Assembly (NCBI GenBank): GCA_964369965.1
Contig: CAYJGF010000007.1
Location: 1-64,000, forward strand
Direction of reading: 5' to 3'
From: CAYJBH01 sp964369965
Lineage (GTDB): Bacteria; Bacillota; Clostridia; Oscillospirales; Ruminococcaceae
Length of the DNA: 64,000 nt
Below are positions 33,591 to 41,495 of the stretch, one piece after another. The position numbers and the translations under genes are program-made. Positions within the stretch are counted from its first letter, which is position 1; the number at the start of each line of letters is the position of its first letter. Below the pieces are notes generated by a model. It was given only the letters and a program-made list of their open reading frames with translations. It was not told the origin of the DNA and ran no database searches.

Positions 33591-33621
33591 CGGGAGGAGC
33601 AGAGCCCCTCCCCTACAACAC
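33591..33621. repeat. Dispersed hairpin repeat, identical copy 1 of 2
   Basis: 31 bases identical to 45645-45675, both preceded by a CCGTTAT-type flank. On the minus strand it starts GTAGGGGAGGGGCTCTGCTC and continues CTCCCG, with the same 26-base plan as the units next to it. Confidence 0.75.
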
Positions 33622-33641
33622 AACCAAAAAGGAAACATCAA

Positions 33642-34022
33642 ATGATAAAACTGCGCCCCATCTTCGAGCCGGAGATGATCAGCTATTTCAACCAAAATCG
33701 CTTTGACGGTGAGCTCGGCGGTCACATCGCCGCGTCGGACGAGGGGACTATCGGAATACTGCTTTTTCGACAAAATGAGGACGACACCGAGATACTCACC
33801 ATTGACACCGACGACCTCGAGGTTGCCGAGGGTTTATTGCGCGCAACTATTTTTAAAACTTTAACGCTCGGTGCATTGACTTTTTGCGACAAAAGCGGTA
33901 TAATATGGAGTGGAAGTTTTTCTTTGGATAAAAACAAGAAATACGACATAGAGGAATTCTTTTCGCAGGAGTGCAAAGGCGGCTGTCAAAACTGCCCGCA
34001 GACCTGCAAAAAAACAAACTAA
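33642..34022 (+). CDS. Hypothetical 126-residue protein with Cys-rich tail
   Basis: No family recognised. It is acidic, with no signal peptide. A domain of about 105 residues (RPIFEPEMISYFNQNRFDGE, ILTIDTDDLEVAEGLLRATI) ends in a four-Cys tail, C-K-G-G-C-Q-N-C-P-Q-T-C, which could bind a metal. It precedes the carboxyltransferase genes by 24 bases and may be co-transcribed with them. A near-perfect promoter lies inside its second half, so the downstream genes can also be expressed without it. Codon use matches the neighbours. Confidence 0.65.
   Translation: MIKLRPIFEPEMISYFNQNRFDGELGGHIAASDEGTIGILLFRQNEDDTEILTIDTDDLEVAEGLLRATIFKTLTLGALTFCDKSGIIWSGSFSLDKNKKYDIEEFFSQECKGGCQNCPQTCKKTN
33876..33904 (+). 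promoter_or_regulatory. Intragenic promoter for the carboxyltransferase operon
   Basis: TTGACT (33876-33881), 17 bases, TATAAT (33899-33904), followed by ATGGAG. It lies within the coding region of the 126-residue protein and would give a leader of about 136 bases for the gene at 34047. Confidence 0.55.
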
Positions 34023-34046
34023 CGTGCAGAAAGGAATGGTTATTTA

Positions 34047-35363
34047 ATGGCAAAGACAAAAGAAGAGATATTTGCCTCATTTTTCGATGATGGTAAATAC
34101 ACAGCCATGTTCACACAAAAGAGCGCGTCTCTTTCGGTGGGCGTGGGCATCGTATCCGGTGCGCAGGCGGTAGTTATCGCCCAAGGAGATGAGGCTCTGG
34201 ACAGTGCCGACATGAAAAAGTGGGCATGTGCTCTAAAGCTCGCAGGGGAGACCGGCGTGCCGGTATTCACCTTCTATGCCTCCCGTGGCGCAGTTATCGA
34301 GGGCGGTGTAGCGCCTTTGATGGGCTATAGCGAAATATTAGCCCAGTCCTCCAAAATCAGTGGAGTTGTGCCACAGGTAGCCGTTGTTGTCGGCGTTTGT
34401 GGCGGTAATTCGGCACTCGTTGCCGCGACCTCCGATGTCTGCATCATGAGCAAGGATGCGGAACTGTTCCTGACACCCCCCTACACCAGTGCCGCAAAGG
34501 GCGATAAGACCGCCGATGCCGGCAGTGCCGCCGCCGCCTCACGCAGTGGCGTTGCACATATTGTGGTCGAGGATGCCGACACCGCAACAGCATGTGCGAA
34601 AAAACTCGCCGAAATACTCCCCCCCAACAACATGACCATCACCTCGGTGTTCGACTTTGCCGCACCGACCTCCGCGTTTTCTACCGCCTCGCCTCTTAAG
34701 TCCGCTGAAGCTCTTGCCGATGCCGATAGCCTCGTTCCGATGTTTTGCGATGTAGAGTGTGCATTTGTAGCACTCGGCACCGTTGAGGGCACCGTCACCG
34801 GCTTTGTCGCAACCGATGCAAAAAAAGAGATCGGCGAAAAGGGCGTTGCTAAGATTGCGCGTTTTGTGCGTTTTTGCGATATCTACAACATTCCGGTTGT
34901 GACCGTGCTCGCTACCGAGGGCTTTAAAAAGAGCTCACAGAATGACATCTCGGGCGGTATTCGCTCCGCCGCTCTGCTTGCCTCCACCTACAGTGACGCC
35001 ACCACCGCGAAGGTGCTAATCGTCGCAGGCAAGGCAGTTGGCGCATCCTACACCGCATTCAGTGGCTGTGATATCACCGTCGTAACCGACAAAGCAATGG
35101 TAGCAAGTGTTGAGCCAACAGCGGCCGCCACCATTCTTTATGCCGACGAGCTTAAGAGCTCTTCCGACATCGCCGCCGACACCGAGAAGTACGCAAAGGC
35201 ATATGTCAGCGAATACTGCTCTGCCGAGGCTCTCAACAATGCCGGTGTATGCGACATCTGCACCGCCGAGGCTAATCTTCGCTCGGTTGTTGCCGACACG
35301 CTGATGGTTCTCGCCACAAAACGCACCACACGCTACCCGAAAAAGTACGGCTCTGCGCTGTAA
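34047..35363 (+). CDS. Carboxyltransferase-domain protein (divergent 12S/MmdA-like, crotonase fold)
   Basis: 438 residues, shorter than the roughly 510-525 of MmdA or the 12S subunit of transcarboxylase. Two crotonase-type halves are recognisable. The second has ARFVRFCDIYNIPVVTVLAT and the strand AKVLIVAGKAVGASYTAFSG, which match the acyl-CoA carboxyltransferase pattern. The motif VPGFLPGxxQE, normally after IPVVTL, is replaced by TEGFKKSSQND, and the N-terminal half lacks clear oxyanion glycines (GGNSALVAATSDV partly fits). It would carry the acyl-CoA half-reaction, or be a structural partner. Together with the next two genes it forms a soluble biotin-dependent module. Confidence 0.75.
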   Translation: MAKTKEEIFASFFDDGKYTAMFTQKSASLSVGVGIVSGAQAVVIAQGDEALDSADMKKWACALKLAGETGVPVFTFYASRGAVIEGGVAPLMGYSEILAQSSKISGVVPQVAVVVGVCGGNSALVAATSDVCIMSKDAELFLTPPYTSAAKGDKTADAGSAAAASRSGVAHIVVEDADTATACAKKLAEILPPNNMTITSVFDFAAPTSAFSTASPLKSAEALADADSLVPMFCDVECAFVALGTVEGTVTGFVATDAKKEIGEKGVAKIARFVRFCDIYNIPVVTVLATEGFKKSSQNDISGGIRSAALLASTYSDATTAKVLIVAGKAVGASYTAFSGCDITVVTDKAMVASVEPTAAATILYADELKSSSDIAADTEKYAKAYVSEYCSAEALNNAGVCDICTAEANLRSVVADTLMVLATKRTTRYPKKYGSAL

Positions 35364-35399
35364 GAACATTATAATATTAACGAAAGAGGTAAAAACGAT

Positions 35400-35765
35400 A
35401 TGAAAAACTATAAAATCACCGTTAACGGCACAACCTATGATGTAGGCGTTGAGGAATCCGGCGCATCTTCCGCTCCGGTAGCGGCGGCAGCTCCTGCTGC
35501 AGCGGCGGCACCTGCACCGGCAGCAGCACCTGCACCGGCAGCGGCAGCAGGCGGTGTAGCGGTTGAAGCCCCCATGCCCGGCAACATCTTAGAGGTTAAG
35601 GTTGCGGTCGGCGCAGCAGTCAAGGCAGGCGACGTCCTCATCATCCTCGAAGCGATGAAGATGGAAAATGACATCACCGCCGCTCAGGATGGCACAGTAG
35701 CCTCCATCAACGTCAAAAAGGGCGACACCGTCAACTCCGGCGATACCCTTATCACCTTAAACTAA
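35400..35765 (+). CDS. Biotin carrier protein (BCCP/1.3S-like)
   Basis: 121 residues. N-terminal strand MKNYKITVNGTTYDVGVEE, a 25-residue Ala/Pro linker (about 22-50), then the biotinyl domain with PMPGNILEVKV and the biotin-accepting Lys in EAMKMEND (Lys89 region). It carries carboxybiotin between the two carboxyltransferase subunits encoded on either side. The Ala/Pro hinge is typical for oxaloacetate/methylmalonyl-CoA decarboxylases and transcarboxylase. It follows the upstream gene by 36 bases. Confidence 0.92.
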   Translation: MKNYKITVNGTTYDVGVEESGASSAPVAAAAPAAAAAPAPAAAPAPAAAAGGVAVEAPMPGNILEVKVAVGAAVKAGDVLIILEAMKMENDITAAQDGTVASINVKKGDTVNSGDTLITLN

Positions 35766-35795
35766 GCCAAGCCGTCACGAAAGGATAACAATTTA

Positions 35796-37193
35796 ATGGG
35801 AAAAGTTAATATTACCGAAGTTGTACTGCGTGACTCGCATCAGTCCCTGATTGCGACCCGTATGTCAACCGATGAGATGAGAGAAATTCTCCCCACCATG
35901 AACAAAATAGGCTATTTTTCTGCCGAGGTTTGGGGTGGTGCGACCTATGATGCATGTATCCGCTTCTTAGATGAAGACCCGTGGGAGCGCCTGCGTACCA
36001 TCAAAAAAGGTATGCCGGACACCAAGTTGCAGATGCTTTTCCGTGGGCAGAACATGCTCGGCTACCGTCATTATGCCGACGACGTAGTTTACTATCTCGT
36101 ACAAAAGTGTATCTCCAACGGCATCGACATCATTAGAATTTTTGATGCTCTCAACGACATCCGTAACCTTGCAACCGCAATTAAAGCGGCTAAAAAAGAG
36201 GGCGGTCACGTCCAGGCGGCTATCAGCTACACCAAGAGCCCTGTTCACTCCAACGAATATTTTGCGAAATACGCAAAGGAACTGGAAAACGAGGGTGCAG
36301 ACAGCATCTGTATTAAGGACATGGCAGGTCTGCTCGACCCCTATGCCACCTATGAGTTAGTCGCGGCGCTTAAAAAGGATCTAAGTATACCCATCGACAT
36401 CCACTCCCACTACACGAGCGGTCTTGCCTCCATGTCGATACTCAAAGGTATCGAGGCGGGCGCTTCCATCATCGACACCTCCATGTCACCGCTTGCGATG
36501 GGTACATCCCATATGGCGACCGAGACACTTGTTGCGGCACTCGCCGGCACACAGTATGACACCGGTCTTGACCTCAAACTGCTCAACGAGGTTCGTGACT
36601 TCTTCCAAAAACTGCGTGAGAAATACCTCGACAACGAACTGCTCTCGCCGAAGGTCATGGGCGTTGACGCCAACACCCTGCTCTATCAGGTTCCGGGCGG
36701 AATGCTCTCCAACCTTATCAGCCAACTCAAAGAGGCAGGCAAATCAGATAAGTTTGAGGAAGTTCTCAAAGAGATCCCCCGTGTGCGTGAGGACAGCGGT
36801 TATCCGCCCCTCGTGACCCCGACCTCCCAGATTGTCGGCACACAGGCGGTGTTTAATGTCATCATGGGCGAGCGTTACAAGACGGTCACCAAAGAGTTTA
36901 AGGCGATGGTCAAGGGCGAATACGGCAAGACCCCTGCCCCGATTTCCGCTGAATTCTTAAAGCAGATTTTGGGCGATGAAGAGCCCATCACCTGCCGCCC
37001 GGCGGATCTTCTGACCGACGAGTTAGATAAGCTCAAGGCAGAGGCCGCCAAATGGTCGAGACAGGATGAGGACGTTCTCACCTACGCGCAGTTCCCCCAG
37101 ATTGCAGAGAAATTCTTTGCAAGCCGCAACAACAAGCTCGTAGGAGTAGACGCGGCACACGCAGACATCGAGAATAAAAGTCACGTGGTATAA
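35796..37193 (+). CDS. Oxaloacetate decarboxylase alpha-type / 5S pyruvate carboxyltransferase
   Basis: 465 residues, HMGL-like TIM barrel. Hallmarks: TEVVLRDSHQSLIATRM, RGQNMLGYRHYADDV, IFDALNDIRN, CIKDMAGLLDPY, IDIHSHYTSGLA (metal-binding His pair) and DTSMSPLAMGTSHMATETLV with the carbamylated-Lys region replaced at the usual site upstream (CIKDMAG Lys). The PYC_OADA C-terminal domain begins near residue 300 (GGMLSNLISQLKEAG). It has no C-terminal biotin domain, which is supplied by the preceding gene. It moves a carboxyl group between oxaloacetate/pyruvate and biotin. No membrane beta subunit (OadB) is nearby, so sodium pumping is not supported here. Confidence 0.9.
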   Translation: MGKVNITEVVLRDSHQSLIATRMSTDEMREILPTMNKIGYFSAEVWGGATYDACIRFLDEDPWERLRTIKKGMPDTKLQMLFRGQNMLGYRHYADDVVYYLVQKCISNGIDIIRIFDALNDIRNLATAIKAAKKEGGHVQAAISYTKSPVHSNEYFAKYAKELENEGADSICIKDMAGLLDPYATYELVAALKKDLSIPIDIHSHYTSGLASMSILKGIEAGASIIDTSMSPLAMGTSHMATETLVAALAGTQYDTGLDLKLLNEVRDFFQKLREKYLDNELLSPKVMGVDANTLLYQVPGGMLSNLISQLKEAGKSDKFEEVLKEIPRVREDSGYPPLVTPTSQIVGTQAVFNVIMGERYKTVTKEFKAMVKGEYGKTPAPISAEFLKQILGDEEPITCRPADLLTDELDKLKAEAAKWSRQDEDVLTYAQFPQIAEKFFASRNNKLVGVDAAHADIENKSHVV

Positions 37194-37203
37194 AATAGCA
37201 AAC

Positions 37204-37240
37204 AAAAAAGCAGTCACCGAATTCGGGTGACTGCTTTTTT
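37204..37240. terminator. Bidirectional intrinsic terminator
   Basis: GCAGTCACC and GGTGACTGC pair around a short GAATTCG loop, flanked by six As and six Ts, so it works for the carboxyltransferase operon on the plus strand and for pfkA on the minus strand, which converge here. Confidence 0.92.
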
Positions 37241-37251
37241 CAATATATATT

Positions 37252-38226
37252 CTACTGACTAACCGTATTCGCAATCTCGAGTAGAAGTGGAGGTATCTCC
37301 GATTTCATTGCGAGTGCCTCCGGTATGTCGTAGTCCACAATTACGTTGTCTTTAAGTGCAACAACGCGGTTTTGTTTGCCCTCCTCCAAGACCTTGATGG
37401 CGTGATAGCCCATCTGGGTCGCCATGGTGCGGTCCATTAGGCTGGGTGAGCCACCACGTTGAACGTGCCCGAGTACCGTCGCACGGCTGTCAATTCCGGA
37501 CAGTTGTTGTATTTTTTGTGCAAGATAAAACGCCTTGCCTGCACCCTCGGCGACAACTATGATATAATGCTTTTTACCGGTTCCTTTTGCGAACAACATG
37601 CGGTTGACAACGTCCTTTTGTAGGTTGAACTTAACCTCCGGTATCAGCGTGCACAGTGCGCCGGTGGATATGCCGACATTGAGGGCGAGTTGACCGCAGT
37701 TGCGACCCATTACCTCAACCACACTGCAACGGTCGTGGCTCTGTGTCGTGTCACGCAGTTTGTCGATGGAGTCGATAGCGGTGTTCATCGCGGTGTCATA
37801 TCCGATTGTATAGTCACTGCAACTGATATCGTTGTCGATGGTGGCAGGCACGCCGACACAGTTGATACCCTGTTTGAGCATGTCCATACAACCGCGGAAC
37901 GAGCCGTCACCGCCGATGACAACTATTGCATCAATTCCATGTTTACGGCAGTTTGCGGCGGCAAGCTGTTGCCCTGCGAGCTGTAAAAATTCAAGACAGC
38001 GTGCGGTATGTAAAACGGTGCCGCCACGGTGGATAATCTCCGACACACTGCGCACGTTCATTTCGTAGACCTCTTCCTGCAAAAGCCCGTTATAGCCATG
38101 TTTAATACCCATGACCTGATAGCCTTTTGAGAGCGCGGTTCGCACCACCGAGCGCACAGCCGCGTTCATACCCGGCGCATCACCGCCGCTTGTTAATACA
38201 CCAATCTTCCTAATCTTTTCGGACAT
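37252..38226 (-). CDS. pfkA: ATP-dependent 6-phosphofructokinase
   Basis: 324 residues. ATP-type signature GGDGS at 105-109 (the pyrophosphate-dependent enzymes have GGDDS). Start LTSGGDAPGMNAAVR; catalytic TIDNDI at 130-134; fructose-6-phosphate site EVMGRNCGQLAL and GHVQRGGSPS. It catalyses the committed step of glycolysis, with the allosteric PEP/ADP site at the subunit interface. Transcribed from a promoter that overlaps that of the divergent nucleotidyltransferase. Confidence 0.96.
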   Translation of the reverse strand: MSEKIRKIGVLTSGGDAPGMNAAVRSVVRTALSKGYQVMGIKHGYNGLLQEEVYEMNVRSVSEIIHRGGTVLHTARCLEFLQLAGQQLAAANCRKHGIDAIVVIGGDGSFRGCMDMLKQGINCVGVPATIDNDISCSDYTIGYDTAMNTAIDSIDKLRDTTQSHDRCSVVEVMGRNCGQLALNVGISTGALCTLIPEVKFNLQKDVVNRMLFAKGTGKKHYIIVVAEGAGKAFYLAQKIQQLSGIDSRATVLGHVQRGGSPSLMDRTMATQMGYHAIKVLEEGKQNRVVALKDNVIVDYDIPEALAMKSEIPPLLLEIANTVSQ

Positions 38227-38275
38227 AATATCTGCACCTTTCTATTAATGAAGCCACATAATCCAATATGTATAA

Positions 38276-38304
38276 ATTATAACATATTAGTATTTGATTT
38301 TCAA
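38276..38304 (-). promoter_or_regulatory. Promoter of pfkA
   Basis: On the minus strand TTGAAA (38299-38304), 17 bases, TATAAT (38276-38281). Its -35 box shares base 38299 with the -35 box of the divergent promoter. Confidence 0.65.
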
Positions 38305-38322
38305 TGACTTTTATGTTATAAT
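38294..38322 (+). promoter_or_regulatory. Promoter of the sugar nucleotidyltransferase gene
   Basis: TTGATT (38294-38299), 17 bases, TATAAT (38317-38322). The leader is about 80 bases and AT-rich. Confidence 0.65.
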
Positions 38323-38409
38323 TTTATTGTAAAGTTGATTATTGTAAATTTTCAATACATTTGCAAACATTTTTACATTCAATCTATCACATATTATAGG
38401 AGGTTTATT

Positions 38410-39315
38410 ATGACTTTAGTTATCTTAGCGGCAGGTATGGGCTCGCGTTACGGTGGGTTAAAACAACTTGACCCTGTCGGCCCCAGCGGCGAATTTATTA
38501 TTGATTATTCCATCTTCGACGCCGTTCGCGCCGGTTTTGATGAGGTTTGCTTTATTATTCGAGAGGAGCACCTCGATGATTTTAAAACCACCATCGGTGA
38601 CCGTATTGCGAAAAGCGTCAAGGTCAGCTACGCATTTCAGGACATTGCGGATGTGCCGGACGGCTTTAGCGTGCCGGATGGTCGCACAAAACCGTGGGGC
38701 ACAGCACACGCACTTCTTTGCACGAAAAATGTTGTAAAGGGTGACTTCGTAGTGCTCAACGCCGATGACTTTTACGGTCGTGAAGCATTCGAGAGTATCT
38801 TTAAATACATGTCGAGCCGCTCACTTACCGACGCGCTCAAACACTACTGCATGATCGGCTATCGTCTTGAAAATACCATCACCGAGAGCGGTCATGTCTC
38901 ACGCGGTGTCTGCGAGGTGGACGAAAATTCGGTACTTAAATCCATCGTGGAGCGCACTAAAATAATGATGCGCGATGGCGGTTATTACTATGAGGACGGC
39001 GAGGACTGGGTCGAGCTATCCGGCAAGTCCCCTGTCTCCATGAACATTTTCGGCTTTTCCTCCGACATATATCCGATGTTGGAAAAAGGCTTTGTTGAAT
39101 TTTTAAAAGATCCCAATACCGACCCACTTAAATCGGAGTTCTTCCTACCGCTCGCCATTGAGTATATGAAAAAAGAGGATTTCTGTGACATTAAGGTGTT
39201 GGACTGTGCCGCGCGCTGGTACGGCGTAACCTACCGTGAGGACCGACCTGCGGTTGTGGAATTCCTTAAAAACTCTACCGAAAACGGAACCTATCCCAAC
39301 GGACTTTGGAAATAA
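38410..39315 (+). CDS. Sugar-phosphate nucleotidyltransferase (NTP_transferase family)
   Basis: 301 residues from the ATG at 38410, which has AGGAGGTTTATT upstream. An ATG at 38335 would add 25 residues of unrelated AT-rich leader and is rejected. Nucleotide-binding start LVILAAGMGSRYGGLKQLDP, then WGTAHALLCTKN, metal-binding VVLNADDFYG. It resembles GalU/RfbA-type enzymes that activate hexose-1-phosphates with a nucleoside triphosphate for wall or capsule sugars. The exact sugar is not evident. No partner gene adjoins it, and it is divergent from pfkA. Confidence 0.85.
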   Translation: MTLVILAAGMGSRYGGLKQLDPVGPSGEFIIDYSIFDAVRAGFDEVCFIIREEHLDDFKTTIGDRIAKSVKVSYAFQDIADVPDGFSVPDGRTKPWGTAHALLCTKNVVKGDFVVLNADDFYGREAFESIFKYMSSRSLTDALKHYCMIGYRLENTITESGHVSRGVCEVDENSVLKSIVERTKIMMRDGGYYYEDGEDWVELSGKSPVSMNIFGFSSDIYPMLEKGFVEFLKDPNTDPLKSEFFLPLAIEYMKKEDFCDIKVLDCAARWYGVTYREDRPAVVEFLKNSTENGTYPNGLWK

Positions 39316-39344
39316 AACAAACCTCCGTCCCTCAATTATTGCAT

Positions 39345-39392
39345 GTACGTCCCCTTTTTATTGATATGATTGTCAATTATTAGGGGACATAC
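39345..39392. other. Imperfect hairpin upstream of the shikimate operon
   Basis: GTACGTCCCCT (39345-39355) pairs with AGGGGACATAC (39382-39392) at 10 of 11 positions. The C-run is followed by TTTTTA on the plus strand inside the loop, so it is not a standard terminator of the preceding gene. It could be a leader structure of the aro operon. No T-box consensus is seen. Confidence 0.4.
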
Positions 39393-39434
39393 GGTGAAGC
39401 GTCAACTATTGTACTAAGGAATATTAAACATCTC

Positions 39435-40442
39435 ATGATTATAGTATTAAACAACAAATCTAACGAAAAATCTTTCAACGACCTGCAAAACTGGCTGACA
39501 AATCAGGGGATGCAGCTCAACATCAGCAAGGGAACCGAGACGACCATCGTCGGGCTTATCGGTGATACCTCGCGAATTGATATCGACCACATCTCGGCAC
39601 TGCCGATAGTGGAGACGGTGCGTCGTGTTACGGAGCCGTACAAACTCGCCAACCGCAAATTTCATCCACAGGACACCGTTATCACCATCGGTGACGCTAA
39701 AATCGGCGGTGGCAACTTTGCCATGATTGCAGGTCCCTGCTCCATCGAGAGTGAACAGCAGATGGACGAGGTCGCCGCCGCAGTCAAGGCGTTCGGCGCA
39801 GATATGCTCCGCGGTGGCGCGTTCAAGCCGCGCACCTCACCCTATGCCTTTCAAGGGCTTAAAGAAAACGGACTGCCACTGCTCACCGGTGCCGGCAAAA
39901 AACATAATTTGCCGGTCGTGTCGGAGGTTATGGACGCGGCACACCTGCACCTTTTTAGTGAGGTCGATGTCATTCAGGTCGGCGCACGCAACATGCAAAA
40001 CTTTGAGTTGTTGCGCGAACTCGGTCAGAGCGATAAGACCATACTGCTCAAAAGGGGACTTTCCAGCACCCTTGACGAGCTTTTAATGAGTGCTGAGTAT
40101 ATTCTGTCGGGCGGCAACAAAAATGTTATCCTCTGTGAGCGCGGTATCAGGACTTTTGAGACGGCGACACGCAACACGCTTGATTTATCGGCTATACCTG
40201 TCTTAAAAGCGCACACCCATCTGCCGGTCATCGTCGACCCGAGCCATGCAATCGGGATTGCTCGTTTTGTAGAGCCTATGTCACTCGCCGCGGTCGCCTG
40301 CGGTGCGGACGGGCTTATAGTTGAAGTGCACAACGACCCTGCAAACGCACTTTGTGACGGTGCGCAGTCGCTCACTCCGCCGGAATTTGAGCGACTTTCA
40401 AAGAGGGTGCAATCCGTATCAAATCTTATAAATACGTTCTAA
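39435..40442 (+). CDS. aroF: 3-deoxy-7-phosphoheptulonate synthase (DAHP synthase, type I-beta with N-terminal regulatory domain)
   Basis: 335 residues, close to the Thermotoga-type enzyme. N-terminal ferredoxin-like/ACT-like domain (1-70) that gives tyrosine or phenylalanine inhibition in relatives. Barrel hallmarks: MIAGPCSIESEQQMDEVAAA, GGAFKPRTSPYAFQGL, QVGARNMQNFELL, LKRGLSSTLDELL, CERGIRTFETATRNTLD, VDPSHAIG. It joins PEP and erythrose-4-phosphate in the first step of the pathway. The ribosome site AAGGA is 14 bases from the ATG, longer than usual. Confidence 0.95.
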   Translation: MIIVLNNKSNEKSFNDLQNWLTNQGMQLNISKGTETTIVGLIGDTSRIDIDHISALPIVETVRRVTEPYKLANRKFHPQDTVITIGDAKIGGGNFAMIAGPCSIESEQQMDEVAAAVKAFGADMLRGGAFKPRTSPYAFQGLKENGLPLLTGAGKKHNLPVVSEVMDAAHLHLFSEVDVIQVGARNMQNFELLRELGQSDKTILLKRGLSSTLDELLMSAEYILSGGNKNVILCERGIRTFETATRNTLDLSAIPVLKAHTHLPVIVDPSHAIGIARFVEPMSLAAVACGADGLIVEVHNDPANALCDGAQSLTPPEFERLSKRVQSVSNLINTF

Positions 40443-40454
40443 AAAGGATTATAT

Positions 40455-41495
40455 ATGACACTGACCGTTAACGGTTCGGTAAGATATGACATCATGATAG
40501 AGGGCGGCATCCTTGACCGTTTTGGTGAGGTTGCCGCCGGGATTTTTCAACCCTCACGAGTTGTCATCATCACCGACAGCAATGTAGAGCCTTTGTATGC
40601 CGCAAGGCTTTCAAGCAGCCTCACCGCCGCCGAATTTGAGGTTTTTGACTATGTCTTTGAGGCGGGGGAAAAGCAGAAAAACCTCACTACATTTGAGAAC
40701 ATCATCACCTTTTTGATTGAAAACTCCATTAACAAGGGTGACCTTTTGGTTGCGTTGGGCGGTGGTGTTGTGTCGGATCTCGTCGGTTTTGTTGCGAGCG
40801 TTTATCTGCGCGGTATGCCGTACGCCACCGTCACCACCACACTTTTAGCGGCGGTGGATGCCTCAATAGGGGGCAAAACCGCGGTGGACCATGCCGGACA
40901 AAAAAACAACATTGGCGCCTTTTATCCCCCTCATTTTGTAATGTGTGACACCGATTTACTCGGGACACTCCCTGTAGAAGAGCTTAACAACGGGCTTGTG
41001 GAGGCGATAAAGTCAGCGGTGTTGCTCGACCCCGAACTATATGACTATCTTTCAAAAACGCACGATAAAATTGATTTCAGCTATATTATTGAACGCTCAC
41101 TGCTGGTCAAACGTCACTATGTCGAACAGGACGAGCGCGACAACGGATTGCGTCAGCTGTTAAACCTCGGTCACACCCTCGCCCATGCTATCGAGGCAGA
41201 GAGTGGCTACACCATCCCTCACGGTCGGGCGGTTGCGGCAGGTATGATTGAAATATTGCGCTGTAGCGAACGTCACGGTTTAACCGATAAAGAGGTTACG
41301 AACCGTATACAATCCGTATTTTCTACAAATGGTATAGACACCACTCTCCCCTACCCCATCAAAACGCTTTTACCCCACCTTGTCAACGACAAAAAAGCGC
41401 GCAAACGGTCGTTGACGCTCGCCCTTGTGCGGAATATAGGCGACCCTTTCCTGCACAAGGTTGATATGGGAAAACTTGAGGATTTTTTTGAATGA
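40455..41495 (+). CDS. aroB: 3-dehydroquinate synthase
   Basis: 346 residues. NAD-binding GDLLVALGGGVVSDLVGFVA, then RGMPYATVTTTLLAAVDASI and GGKTAVDHAGQKNNIGAFY. Zinc ligands: Glu in ELNNGLVEAIK and the two His in LNLGHTLAHAIE and PHGRAVAAGM. It cyclises DAHP to dehydroquinate. It starts 12 bases after aroF and overlaps aroA by four bases (ATGA). Confidence 0.95.
   Translation: MTLTVNGSVRYDIMIEGGILDRFGEVAAGIFQPSRVVIITDSNVEPLYAARLSSSLTAAEFEVFDYVFEAGEKQKNLTTFENIITFLIENSINKGDLLVALGGGVVSDLVGFVASVYLRGMPYATVTTTLLAAVDASIGGKTAVDHAGQKNNIGAFYPPHFVMCDTDLLGTLPVEELNNGLVEAIKSAVLLDPELYDYLSKTHDKIDFSYIIERSLLVKRHYVEQDERDNGLRQLLNLGHTLAHAIEAESGYTIPHGRAVAAGMIEILRCSERHGLTDKEVTNRIQSVFSTNGIDTTLPYPIKTLLPHLVNDKKARKRSLTLALVRNIGDPFLHKVDMGKLEDFFE

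Noticed and set aside
38335..38409. Earlier ATG of the nucleotidyltransferase
   Set aside because: It lies in AT-rich leader sequence close to the promoter; the AGGAGG before the ATG at 38410 decides the start.
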